Positions 9,464 through 19,082 of a DNA stretch of 23,120 bases are shown in pieces. The stretch spans positions 1-23,120 of the forward strand of contig JALJEE010001096.1 in assembly GCA_023231475.1 (NCBI GenBank), written 5' to 3'. The position numbers and the translations under genes are program-made. This DNA comes from Seison nebaliae (Eukaryota; Rotifera; Pararotatoria; Seisonacea; Seisonidae). The notes under the pieces are model-generated. The model was given only the letters and a program-made list of their open reading frames with translations, ran no database searches and had not been told where the DNA came from. Numbering within the stretch: the first letter of the stretch is position 1; every line of letters begins with the position of its first letter.

Positions 9464-9748
9464 ATGATGATATGGAAAATGGACAATTTTTTATCGATAT
9501 CCATAATTCTGATGATGATCACTGATGATGGTATTGATCATTTGGAATAATTTAATTATGATGATAATAATATTAACACTCACTCACTCACTCACTCATC
9601 CTCTCTCTTTCAACAAACAACAGACGTCGATGAAAATCATGAAAATTTCCTGATGATAAATTGTAGAGGGGGTAGAATGGATGGTCTGGCGATTGCGGTG
9701 AAAGAAGCAGAAGATGAAGATTCATTATATAGAATAGAATTGATCTGA
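9464..9748 (+). other. Candidate two-exon small protein (63 aa), weak
   Basis: ATG at 9464 opens a hydrophobic segment (FLSISIILMMI) to 9530. A GTATTG donor and an AACAACAG acceptor (ending 9623) would join it in phase to a second segment ending at TGA 9746-9748. That segment contains DVDENHENFLMINCRGGRMD, then an acidic stretch and the C-terminus YRIELI. The second segment has clear codon-like composition. The GGRMD core after a Phe-hydrophobic stretch loosely recalls a GoLoco motif, but it lacks the Gln-Arg that makes those motifs active. The donor breaks the local GTT/GTC rule. It could also be an exon of another gene. Confidence 0.25.
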
Positions 9749-12700
9749 TTAATTCAAAGAAAAAAAATTAAATTCAAATCGATCGATCATATCATCATGT
9801 TTCACAATCTACACACACACACACACACACAAAAACACATATACACACATATTACACGCACAATCTTTCCTTCACCGCATCTCTCACAAAAACATAGTAT
9901 AATTAACTATTATCATTGTTGTTATCATATTATTGTTATTGTTATTGATTAGGAATATAAATGTTATTTATCAAATCATCACAATCATCATCATCATTAT
10001 TATTCGTAAAAGAATAGGTGAAGAAATCGAAATCAAAGAAGAATTTTGATGACGATATTTGTTTTTTATGTAATTTTTTCTTGTTACCTCTTCCTCTTCC
10101 TCCTCCTTCCTGCTCTCCTCCATTGGAAATGTGAAAAAAACACTAAAAATGAAGAAAATTAGAAGAAATTTTTAAAGAATTTTTTTCCACTGAAAATCTT
10201 CTCGATTTCTTCCCGCGAACTTTCCTTATCTTTTTTTTATTCAAACAATTCAGTCTTTTTTTTTCGTCGACAACGTTCTCCAGTTTTCCATTCACATCCA
10301 CAACATTCTTGTTCCATTGTCATTATTATTCCTATTCATAAAACTCTTTTTCTCCCCGTCGTTTCTGCTAAAACAAAAGAAGAAAGTTTTCCTCTTCAAT
10401 TTCTTCAAAAAAACAAGTTCCGTTTCTCGATCGAAAATTTATCGTGAGCAAAATAAGAATCTTCATTGGACTCACTTCACAAACACTATCAACAACAACA
10501 ACAACAACATCATCATCATCCACTAATATTTATTAACGTGTGCATATCGAACGACGTGCCTCATATATTTTTTCTTTCACATCATTTTCATTTTTTTTTC
10601 TTGCACAAAAAGAGCTCTCTGTTTCACATATTCACGTTCATGATTATTAAATATTATTATTAACAAATTATACATGAAATCTTATTAAAACAAAATTATT
10701 ATTTTTCTCCTTTCTTATTGATATCAATTCGATTAATTCGATCAAGTTATATAAATTAAAAAAAAAATCATTCTTTGTTCAAGATGATTCCGTCGAATAC
10801 TCTACTCATCTATGCCATCATCTCCTTCTCACGTACAATAATCACAATTCCATAGACTTCCTCCCTTTCTCCAAACCCCAAATTATAATTCATTCATCAA
10901 CTTTCTGAGTCGATTATGCCAGAGAAATGACGGATTGAAAGATCGCTGAAATTAAACTATCCAAAACAAGTCGATGGATTGAAAATTGTCAGGAAAACAT
11001 TTAGTTCGAAAAGATTCTGAAAGAAACAAAAACGAAAACAAATACTAGCATAATTCTTAACAATTTAACAAAATTTAGAGATTTAATTTGAATTTTTTAT
11101 TCGAATTCAACTAGAAAATAAACTTAATTTAAAATTAGATGGATTGGAGAAGGTATAAAGCTGTTTGAATAAGATATGACAATTATCTGATCGCTTTAAA
11201 TTAAAACTTCTCCACACATGATATCATGGAATCATACTGATATTGATAATGAAATTGATACAAATAATTTTAGTTTTTCGACGAATCTTTTTCCAACCAA
11301 ATGGACAAGCGTGCATAAACATAAGAATAAATTAATTTTTGGAATTGTTCATTGAAAACCTTCAGAGAAATATAGGGGATGGCAGGGGTAAGTTTATGAG
11401 AACGGTGTTAATGTTATCGTTTGATGATTGTGAGAGAGCAGAGGAAGATGCGGAAGAGTTGGAAAAGAATGCAATTCATTTTTATACGAATACGAATGGG
11501 GAAATTTAGGTATTTGGAGAATGATTCGAATGACATATATCATGGAAAGGAATGATATATTGACGACTATTTATAATAGAATTCTTTCGCAACTCATTCA
11601 TCATCAAATTACAAGAAAAGGTCATTGTTAATATAAATTAAACTTTCAGTCTAAACACCATCGGGTCACCGAACTTTCGGTTCTTCTTGCACTTTTTATA
11701 ATTAAATTTTTTCTTTCGACGAAGACAAGTTGAAATGGGAATGTAATTTTATATTCTCGCCTAATATTCTTCTGGGGGGACACACCGTCGCTAACAGCAT
11801 TGGGTTGTGCTGAAATGTTGTCACTTTTTCAATTAATATCGGTTGAGATATGTGGGAAGAAGATTTTGGGCTTGCTAAGTAGTAAATAGTTTAAATCAAC
11901 AGAATTGAGGTGTATAAAAATCTCATTTCTCATAAGGGAATTTGTTCCTTAACAATATTTACTTAATTCTTTTATATGAATACGTCGACCAGACTTAAGT
12001 TGAGTTCATTCTATTTTTTTTCACAGTTGAAAATTAGAGAATTATTTAATTTTCTCATCATCAGATATGCTACATAATTTCTTCTTCTAATATATTATTC
12101 TTATCCAAATAGAAGAACATCTTCATCGTCGTTTCATAAAGAATTCGAGACAATTTATAGGAGAAAACTCATCGAGAATAATTCATTCGCAATCCACCAA
12201 ACTTCTATCCATTTCCGTTTCCGTTTCACATAACATATTCTTCACATTATCGTTGTCAACTCAGAAAATTCCACATAATCCCGCAGATTGAACGAAAGAA
12301 CAATAACACAATCGAATTCTCTTTCACTTGTGGTCAAGTAAAGAATGAGAGCCAGATCGAAACATGTTAGTAATAATTTTTTATACTATTTCTTTCTTTA
12401 AGACGGGGAGATGTTCCCAATCCCATCATTCCTCCCATAATCGTTGAAGTCATTTCAAAGCTTTATTGAAGTTTTGTTCATTTTATATTGAAAATTTTTC
12501 CCCAATTCTCAAACTCTAATTTTTTTTCTCCCTAATATTTTTATTCGGTGCATTCCCTGTTAGCATTTCTATAGTATGGAAATTTATTAAATTTATTCGC
12601 GTTTTTTTTTTTCAAACTTGATTTATTTATCTAATGTTTTGTTTTCTTGAGGTTGATAGCAGAAGAAAAGTATGTTTCGTTTTTCATCAACAAAATAGGT

Positions 12701-12826
12701 CATCAACATCTAGTAAGTTTTCATTTCGAATAAATTCCAGTTGGCAAATTAGTGGAAATAAGAATGACCGAACTTCGAGTGAGTAATGATGCGATTTGAT
12801 ATATTAACTAATAAGGTGTTAAATAA
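9749..12826. other. Long unassigned stretch
   Basis: No family is recognisable on either strand. It contains an (AC)10 tract (9811-9830) and AAC/ATC runs near 10487-10522 that would encode Gln or His runs if translated. One purine-rich open stretch at 11396-11509 contains MRTVLMLSFDDCERAEEDAE but has no splice partner. Part of this stretch could be promoter or intronic sequence for the ERM gene. Confidence 0.35.
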
Positions 12827-13018
12827 CGGAGAATTAAAGAGAACGGAAATGTAGGAGGAAGTGAAGCTGAAAACGACAAAGTCTATCGAAAGAGCAATTC
12901 GGATGATTATGACGATGATGTTTTTGGGAGAGACCAGTATGAGATGGAAGTCATGAGGAATAATGAATATGTTTCCTACAACATAATACATATGGCTATT
13001 TACTCAAATAGTAGATAG
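12827..13018 (+). other. Exon-like open segment, acidic, unrecognised
   Basis: Sixty-three codons stay open without an ATG at the left edge. The frame contains GGSEAENDKVYRKS then DDYDDDVFGRDQYEMEV, with a strong purine bias at codon position one and pyrimidine preference at position three. That periodicity is what a coding exon would show, but the whole strand is purine-rich here. No matching junctions of the local type were found. It may be a lone exon, a relic or chance. Confidence 0.2.
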
Positions 13019-13361
13019 AATGAGAATAATTCCTCATAAAATGTGGAACAATGAAGTTGTTTTTTTAAGTCGGTTTTGTTCGTTGGAAAAGGGAAGACCA
13101 ATCCACGACTGATGGAATAGACTATTAGGAAAGAATGTAGCGTGAAAGAGAGAAAGATTATATTCTTCAACTTTTTTTTCATTATGTTTTCTTCATTATT
13201 ATTATTATCTCTCTCGAGATGGGTACAGTAATGATAAATAGTGGAGGAAAGGAGAAGATGTAAATAGAGATTAATTGAATGGCAATTGAACCATCACAAT
13301 GTTCCCGGACCATAAGAGGCAAACAATATACTAACAACAATTTCATTCATTTAAAAAACAG

Positions 13362-13512
13362 ACTCGAAGAACATGACATACCATTTCGACATATGGGAAT
13401 TTTTAGAAGTTGCTATTAAACAGGCTCGACTAGTCCATTGGAGAGAAAGAACGAAGGAAGGGAGAGAGGAAGAGTGTCAGATAGAACTTCTCCTTCTGCT
13501 ACCTAACGGATG
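13362..13512 (+). other. Exon-like open segment bounded by plausible splice sites
   Basis: An acceptor AAAAAACAG (ending 13361) and a donor GTTAGTTAG (from 13513) bracket an open phase-2 to phase-2 segment. It contains MTYHFDIWEFLEVAIKQARL, then a charged stretch and LLLLLPNG. The donor matches the GTTAGT type used in Gs-alpha, ERM and the WD40 gene. The LLPNG end is reminiscent of the adaptor-binding domain of class I PI3-kinase p110, but there is no room or sequence for the rest of that protein before the next gene. Treat as an unassigned exon candidate. Confidence 0.3.
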
Positions 13513-15395
13513 GTTAGTTAGATTGAGCTGGGGATGATGAAGTTTAGGGTGTGATTTTCAGGTTCGTTTCATAATAAAAAAAAATGAAGAAGAATAACTC
13601 ATAATAAAGTTCTCATAACTTCATCAAATAACTGTATGATAATGAGGGAAATGAATTGTGAATGAAAATTTTACAACTTTTTCACTCGTATTTTTTTGCT
13701 TCTCGTCAAATCTCATTTCGTTCTCTCCTGAAGAACGAGAGACGACTAATAAAAAATGTCTTTCATTCATTTCGTTTTTGAAAATGTTAAATATTTAATT
13801 GAATGTGATGGTAGGTGGAGTGGAGTGGAGAGAGAATCGCCATTAGAAAAGAAAGTTTTTCTATTTGAGAAAATAATAATATTTTGTTCCTTTACTCCTG
13901 GTCGTTATTGAAATTCTTGGAGAATGTTTTTTCTCTTTTATGATCATGTAAAAAAAAAGAATGTTCTATTATTATTATTCGTTTTGAGGAAAGGAAATTT
14001 TAATAGGAATTATTTACCAATAATTTAATTCGGTCGATAGTTGTTTCGCTGAATTCTCTTCGATCTTCTTCGTCGAGAAAAGGACATTCATATTGATAAT
14101 TCGATGTGATCTCCATCGTACACGTTTCACCTTTACGATGTTTGTTTTTGTGTGTGTGTGTGTGTGTGTGCGTGTGTGTGTATCGAAATAATCACCGAAT
14201 GTTCTCCATATATCTGGTAACCAAACGAGATAAAGGATGGTTACTTAAACGATATGACATTGGTGTCAGAATACTTGACAATTAAGATATTTGATTATTG
14301 CTTCATTGAGAAATTGATACATCTCCTTCCAATGTCGATATGTAAGTTGAAATTAATTTTAAATAATCCGCTCCAGATGAAGAGGATGAGGAGGAGGAGG
14401 AGGAGGAGGAAGAGGAAGAAAGAATGATTTAACATTTACACTCCATCAGATGTAACCGATTGAAGAGTGTGTAGTAAAAGAATGGAAAGAAGAAGAGATG
14501 TAGAGAAACATAATTATATATCATATTTCCTTCAATTCTAATCATGTTCTACATGTCTAGTTGATATGGACTAATCGTTGAAACGAGTGAATCTTTAATG
14601 GTCCTCTCTCACCATTCATTTCAATTTATTTATTTATTTCCCGATTCTTTCAATCCTCCTCATTTGTTCACCCATTAGTAATCAAGTGTTACTTATTAAT
14701 CCCGTTCCCTATCATCGTTCCAGTCAATCGCGTTCATATTGGCAACTCATTAATTCCGTTATTTATCCATGCCATTAGTCATCGATGTCATGTAACATCT
14801 ACATTCGATAACTTTCCGTCAACAATTGTGAAATTTTCTTCGTCGACCAGAGAATAAACAATATCGATCATAATCAGTTATTTACTTCAATTAATTCTAG
14901 TTAATGTAGGCGTAAGTAACTGATTCCTTATCAGAATGATTCATCCCTCTCATTTCCCTGTTCTGTGCGGTGAAGGGACCGACGGAACTGTCACTCAGAC
15001 AAGTCGTTCTCTATTTGCCCGAAATCACTTCTCGGCTATTCCATCATTGTGTAAATGGAAAATAATCGTCAAATTATTTAATGGAATGAAAAATTGTTCT
15101 TTCATTCACTTTTTTTTCTTTAGTCCGTGTGAAATTCGGGTCGAATTGTCTCCTCGATTAATCATCGTTCTCTATATCTCCCCATCTCTCAACCAACCAA
15201 CATCGCATCGTAATGATTAATAATTTAATTATATCAATTTAATCTCAATTTTGCTTCTTCATTTCCATCGTAGAAATTATGAAATTTCTTTCCATAAAAT
15301 AAATTAGCCAATTTTCTTATTCACAATTGAGAAGAGGAGACGAGCTACCATCATTTATATTTATCGTGATCAATTAAATTGATTGAAATTTTAAA
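13513..15395. other. Unassigned region upstream of the ERM gene
   Basis: It holds a (GT)n tract (14150-14182) and a (GAG)n tract (14387-14421). A minus-strand open segment (14116 down to 14018) starts at ATG and contains NYQYECPFLDEEDRREFSE. Around 14936-15220 two plus-strand frames both look protein-like, which shows how unreliable short open frames are here. The part nearest 15395 probably includes the ERM promoter and 5' UTR. Confidence 0.35.
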
Positions 15396-17620
15396 ATGTT
15401 TAAGCGAAAATCAAAAGTTCGTACCAGAAATCATTGTCAACATATCATTCCTCTCAATTCATTCCACAATCAAATTATAATTCTTCTCATTTCAGATAAC
15501 CGTCAATGTGACGACAATGGACGCCGAACTCGAATTTGCCATTCTCCAATCAACAACGGGAAAGCAATTATTCGATCAGGTTGTCAAAACTATCGGTCTC
15601 CGAGAAATCTGGTATTTCGGTCTACAATTCGTTGACAGCAAAGGAGAAGACAATTGGCTCCAATTGCACAAGAAAGTTCTCTTTCTTTCCAATTATTATT
15701 TCCATCTCCAACACTCTCCAGGTCATGAGTCAAGACATTCGAGATAGAAAAGATTCGTCAACACCGTTACAATTCAAGTTTCGGGTAAAGTTTTATCCAG
15801 AAGATGTCACTGAAGAATTGATTCAAGATGTCACTTTGGTTAGTTAATTTATTTTATTGCTACAATATTTTCTAATATGTTTCTCGTAGAGATTATTTTA
15901 TCTTCAAGTAAAAGATCAAATTTTGGAGACGAAAATCTTCTGTCCTGCCGAAACTTGTGTTCTGTTAGCGTCATACGCAGTTCAAGTGAAATTTGGAGAT
16001 TATTCAACAGCAAAAGATAATGAAAATTATATGGGTCGAGAGAAATTATTACCAGAACGGTTTATATTTCATTTCCATCATAATCAACAACAACAATAAC
16101 TTGATAACTCTCTTTCAGCGTTTATAATCAATACGATCTATCGAGAGAGGAGTGGGAGATCAGAATTCGCGATTGGCATAAGGAACATGCAGGATTCGCG
16201 AGAGATGATGCAAAGCGAGAATATTTAAAATTGGCACAGGATTTGGAGATGTATGGCGTCAATTATTTCGAGATCACTAACAAAAAGGGTACTCAATTGT
16301 ATTTGGGAGTGGATGCATTAGGCTTGAATGTCTACAATAATTCGGACAAGTTTTATTTTTCATACCTTTTAATTTGATGATGATGATTATGATGATATTT
16401 TATTTTATAGATTAACTCCCAAAATCGGATTTCCTTGGAGCGAAATAAAGAATATTTCTTTCACCGATAAACGATTTACCATCAAACCGATCGATAAGAA
16501 GGCACCTGATTTCATATTCTATTCGGCTCGTCTCCGAACCAATAAACGGATAATGCAACTTGTTATGGGTAATCATGAGTTATACATGAGACGAAGAAGA
16601 ACTGATTCGATTGAAGTACAACAAATGAAGTTGCAACAACAGGAAGCGAGACGAATGAAAGAAGAAGATAAATTATTGTTGGAGAGACAAAAAGCGGCAG
16701 CAATCGCTGCAGAAGAAGAGCGAAATGTTCTCCAAGAAAAATTGGAGAGTTTAGAGAAACAGAGTAAAGTTGCCAAGAATGATCTAGAGAGACAACGAGA
16801 TGAAGCAGAGGAATTGCAACGTCGACGACATGTTATCGAAGAGGAACGTATTCAATTGGAGAAAGAGAGGAAAGAAGCAGAAGAAGCGAAAAAAATGTTG
16901 GATGAACGAGCGAAATTAGAAGCGGAAGAGAAGCAACGTTTGATTCAAGTAGCTGAAGAAGCGAAATTGATTGCAGCGAAGAAAGCAGAGGAAGCTCGTG
17001 AAAAAGATGAGGAAGCACAACGACTACTCGCCGAATTAGAAGAGACAAATAATCAAATGAAGATGAATCAAGAACGAATGATTAATTTAGGTGAACAGGC
17101 GATGAATCATGTGCAAGAACAATCAAGAAAAGAACAAGAAATCAAACAACATTATAATACTACCACGACTATTGCTTCTAATCATCATCATCATCATCAT
17201 CCTATGGAGAACAATAGAAATAATGAGAATAGTCTGAATAATAATCATCATAATAACAATAATTTTGATTACAATAACAATCAACCGAATCGAATAGAAA
17301 TGGTCGATACTCGAATGTCGGGTCTTCATGTCAAAGACGGATATGACGAGGAATCTAACAACGAGAATTTGATCAATGCTCCCAGAGAATCTGACGTCGT
17401 ACCACAACCAGAATTACAACGAAGTCACAATAAACGACATCATAATCTGCTGAGTGAATTGAAGACAGATCTAGACTCGAAACGAAACACAACGAAAATG
17501 AGCATAACAGATAAGCAACATGAAGAGAATGTGCAACAAGGACGTGATAAGTATAAGACGTTGAAACAAATCCGCGTTGGCAATACAAAGAAACGTATCG
17601 ATGAATTCGAGTCGATGTAA
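15396..17620 (+). CDS. Moe: Ezrin/radixin/moesin (ERM) protein, 642 aa
   Basis: This protein links the plasma membrane to cortical actin; it is closed by head-tail binding and opened by phosphorylation. Exons: 15396-15416, 15496-15675, 15722-15838, 15890-16059, 16119-16349, 16411-17620. The first exon encodes only MFKRKSK, then the FERM domain starts [18 protein letters not shown] hallmarks follow: [47 protein letters not shown] and [12 protein letters not shown] (to about residue 303). A charged alpha-helical coiled coil spans about 304-480. A His6 plus Asn-rich linker (about 498-545) replaces the usual flexible linker. The C-terminal actin-binding tail ends [20 protein letters not shown], with the regulatory Thr at 623 (moesin T558). 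Length exceeds the usual 575-590 because of the linker. ERM rather than merlin, because the actin-binding tail is intact. Confidence 0.96.
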
Positions 17621-17660
17621 ATTATAGAAATTATTTATTTTCCATTATCTTATTTATTTA

Positions 17661-17712
17661 TCATCGTCGTCATCATCATCATCATCATCATCATTATCAT
17701 CATTATCATTAT
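17661..17712. repeat. (ATC)n repeat in the ERM 3' UTR
   Basis: A CAT/ATC trinucleotide tract with two GTC and two TTA interruptions begins about 40 bases after the ERM stop. It lies upstream of the likely poly(A) signal, so it is probably transcribed. Confidence 0.85.
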
Positions 17713-18172
17713 TCGGATCATGAACAATCTAATCAGAATATTATTTTCTTGTTTCGAAAGAAAATGTTTTCGATTCGATTTGAACAGATTGAGAAGAGAA
17801 TAATTATTATCAACGATTCAATAATAATATTCTTCCTAATTTCTTCATTTACTCCACCATTTTTTCTTCCCAAATTGAAATTCTTTCTTCTTCTGAAATC
17901 TTCCTCTCTGAGTTGTGTGGTGGGGAAAGTGGAACGTCAACTCCTCACACCAAACCAGATAAATGTTCTATGAACGAAAGATAATTCGATTATTCTTCTA
18001 TTATAATTTTTCCTTTTATCTTATTAAAACTTTTTCATTGAGATAATAATCATTCCATTTTAATTTTATAAAATAATTCTTCTCTCTTTCATGAAATCCC
18101 ATTCCACCACCATGAACTGACGAGAGAATCCATCATTCGTTCATAAACGAAATTATTTCTCTTTGTAACTGA

Positions 18173-18189
18173 AATAAATGTATTTTATT
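18173..18189. terminator. Back-to-back poly(A) signals for two convergent genes
   Basis: AATAAA on the plus strand (18173-18178) serves the ERM gene. AATAAA on the minus strand (TTTATT, 18184-18189) lies 83 bases past the stop of the small minus-strand gene. Only five bases separate them, so the two transcripts should overlap by a few tens of bases. Confidence 0.6.
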
Positions 18190-18271
18190 TGTTTTCTTCA
18201 ATTTCCTTCCTCCCCTTTTTTCCAATATACGTTTTTAACCAATATCAATTATGTGTTTGTGGAAAGATAAA

Positions 18272-18842
18272 TTATAAATTGCAATTAGATAAATCGAGTA
18301 ATGGATCGAGGAATATGGGAATAGTGGCCATTAAATCTTTAATAAAATCCCAATAAACTTTATGTGCTTCTTTTAATTTTGCGAATTGCAATTCATCTCC
18401 AAATCTTTCCAATTCGCTAAAGAGTATCACATCTCTCAACGTCTTCTTCTTCCATTGTTCGTCGAGTGGAGGATTGTAGAACAAAACTAGAAATCTTTGA
18501 CAACGATTCACCATCTCGTTCTTATTGGATTGTCTTTGGAAAAGTTCTTCGAAATTCTCCCAAAACTCCCGTAGACAATCGTTTGTATAAGTAAATAAAC
18601 GATCGTGCGTTTCTGAAGAATCAACCGACGCTCCATCTTGTAAGACGAGAGAGAATTCTTTGTAAATTTCTTCTTCTTTATCTGCAGTTCCCAATTACAT
18701 GTCGATGATGAGAATGTGAAGATAGACCTAGAAATAGTTCCCAATTCTCCAAATGAATTTCATTAATTAGATCGACATAAAACGTTTTGTGTTTCTTTAA
18801 AATTCTTTCGAATTCTTCTATTGACAGTTGATTGGAATCCAT
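18272..18842 (-). CDS. Unrecognised helical protein, 174 aa, two exons
   Basis: Exon 1 runs 18842-18728 and exon 2 runs 18681-18272. The 46-nt intron starts GTCTAT and ends CTGCAG. The first exon starts MDSNQLSIEEFERIL and its last full codons read NWELFL. The join makes an Asp followed by KEEEIYKEFSLVLQDG. The product is hydrophilic and rich in Glu, Leu and Phe, with segments such as NDCLREFWENFEELFQ and RFGDELQFAKLKEAHKVYWD that look alpha-helical. I see no signal peptide or membrane segment. The reading frame, the clean intron and the ATG at 18842 support a real gene, but I recognise no family. It is head-to-head with the WD40 gene (240 bp apart) and tail-to-tail with ERM. Co-regulation with the WD40 gene is inference. 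Confidence 0.75.
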
Positions 18843-19082
18843 TTCTAAAAGTAAGAAAATCATTAAATTTCATGATAGTAATATTTTAAAAACAAAATTT
18901 TATAAATTTTATATTTGGTACACTTTGGAATGGATGATGATTATTAATATTGGTATTAGTAAGCGAAAATATTTGATTGAGAAAAAATGAAATGATTCAG
19001 CTTAAATTGAAGAGGGTGGCGATTGAGAGAATTTATTATTCGGTCAATATTTATCAGTTTCATTCAATGCTTCCATGTTGCC
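18843..19082. promoter_or_regulatory. Shared 240-bp intergenic region of a divergent gene pair
   Basis: The start codons of the 174-residue gene (minus) and the WD40 gene (plus) face away from each other across this AT-rich stretch. Both promoters must lie here or inside the flanking 5' leaders. No TATA box is clear on either strand. An AG just before the minus-strand ATG (TTTTAG) could be an acceptor of a 5' UTR intron. Confidence 0.5.

Noticed and set aside
13362-13540. N-terminus of a class I PI3-kinase p110 (LLPNG motif)
   Set aside because: Only about ten residues resemble the adaptor-binding domain. The Ras-binding, C2, helical and kinase domains are absent, and the ERM gene follows within 2 kb.
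14936-15220. Open frame of 94 codons upstream of the ERM gene
   Set aside because: Its first residues are plausible, but a second frame over the same bases is equally protein-like and neither has family or splice support.
18508-18863. Two further minus-strand open frames overlapping the 174-residue gene
   Set aside because: One is a read-through of the 46-nt intron and the other is an out-of-frame shadow; the spliced model explains both.
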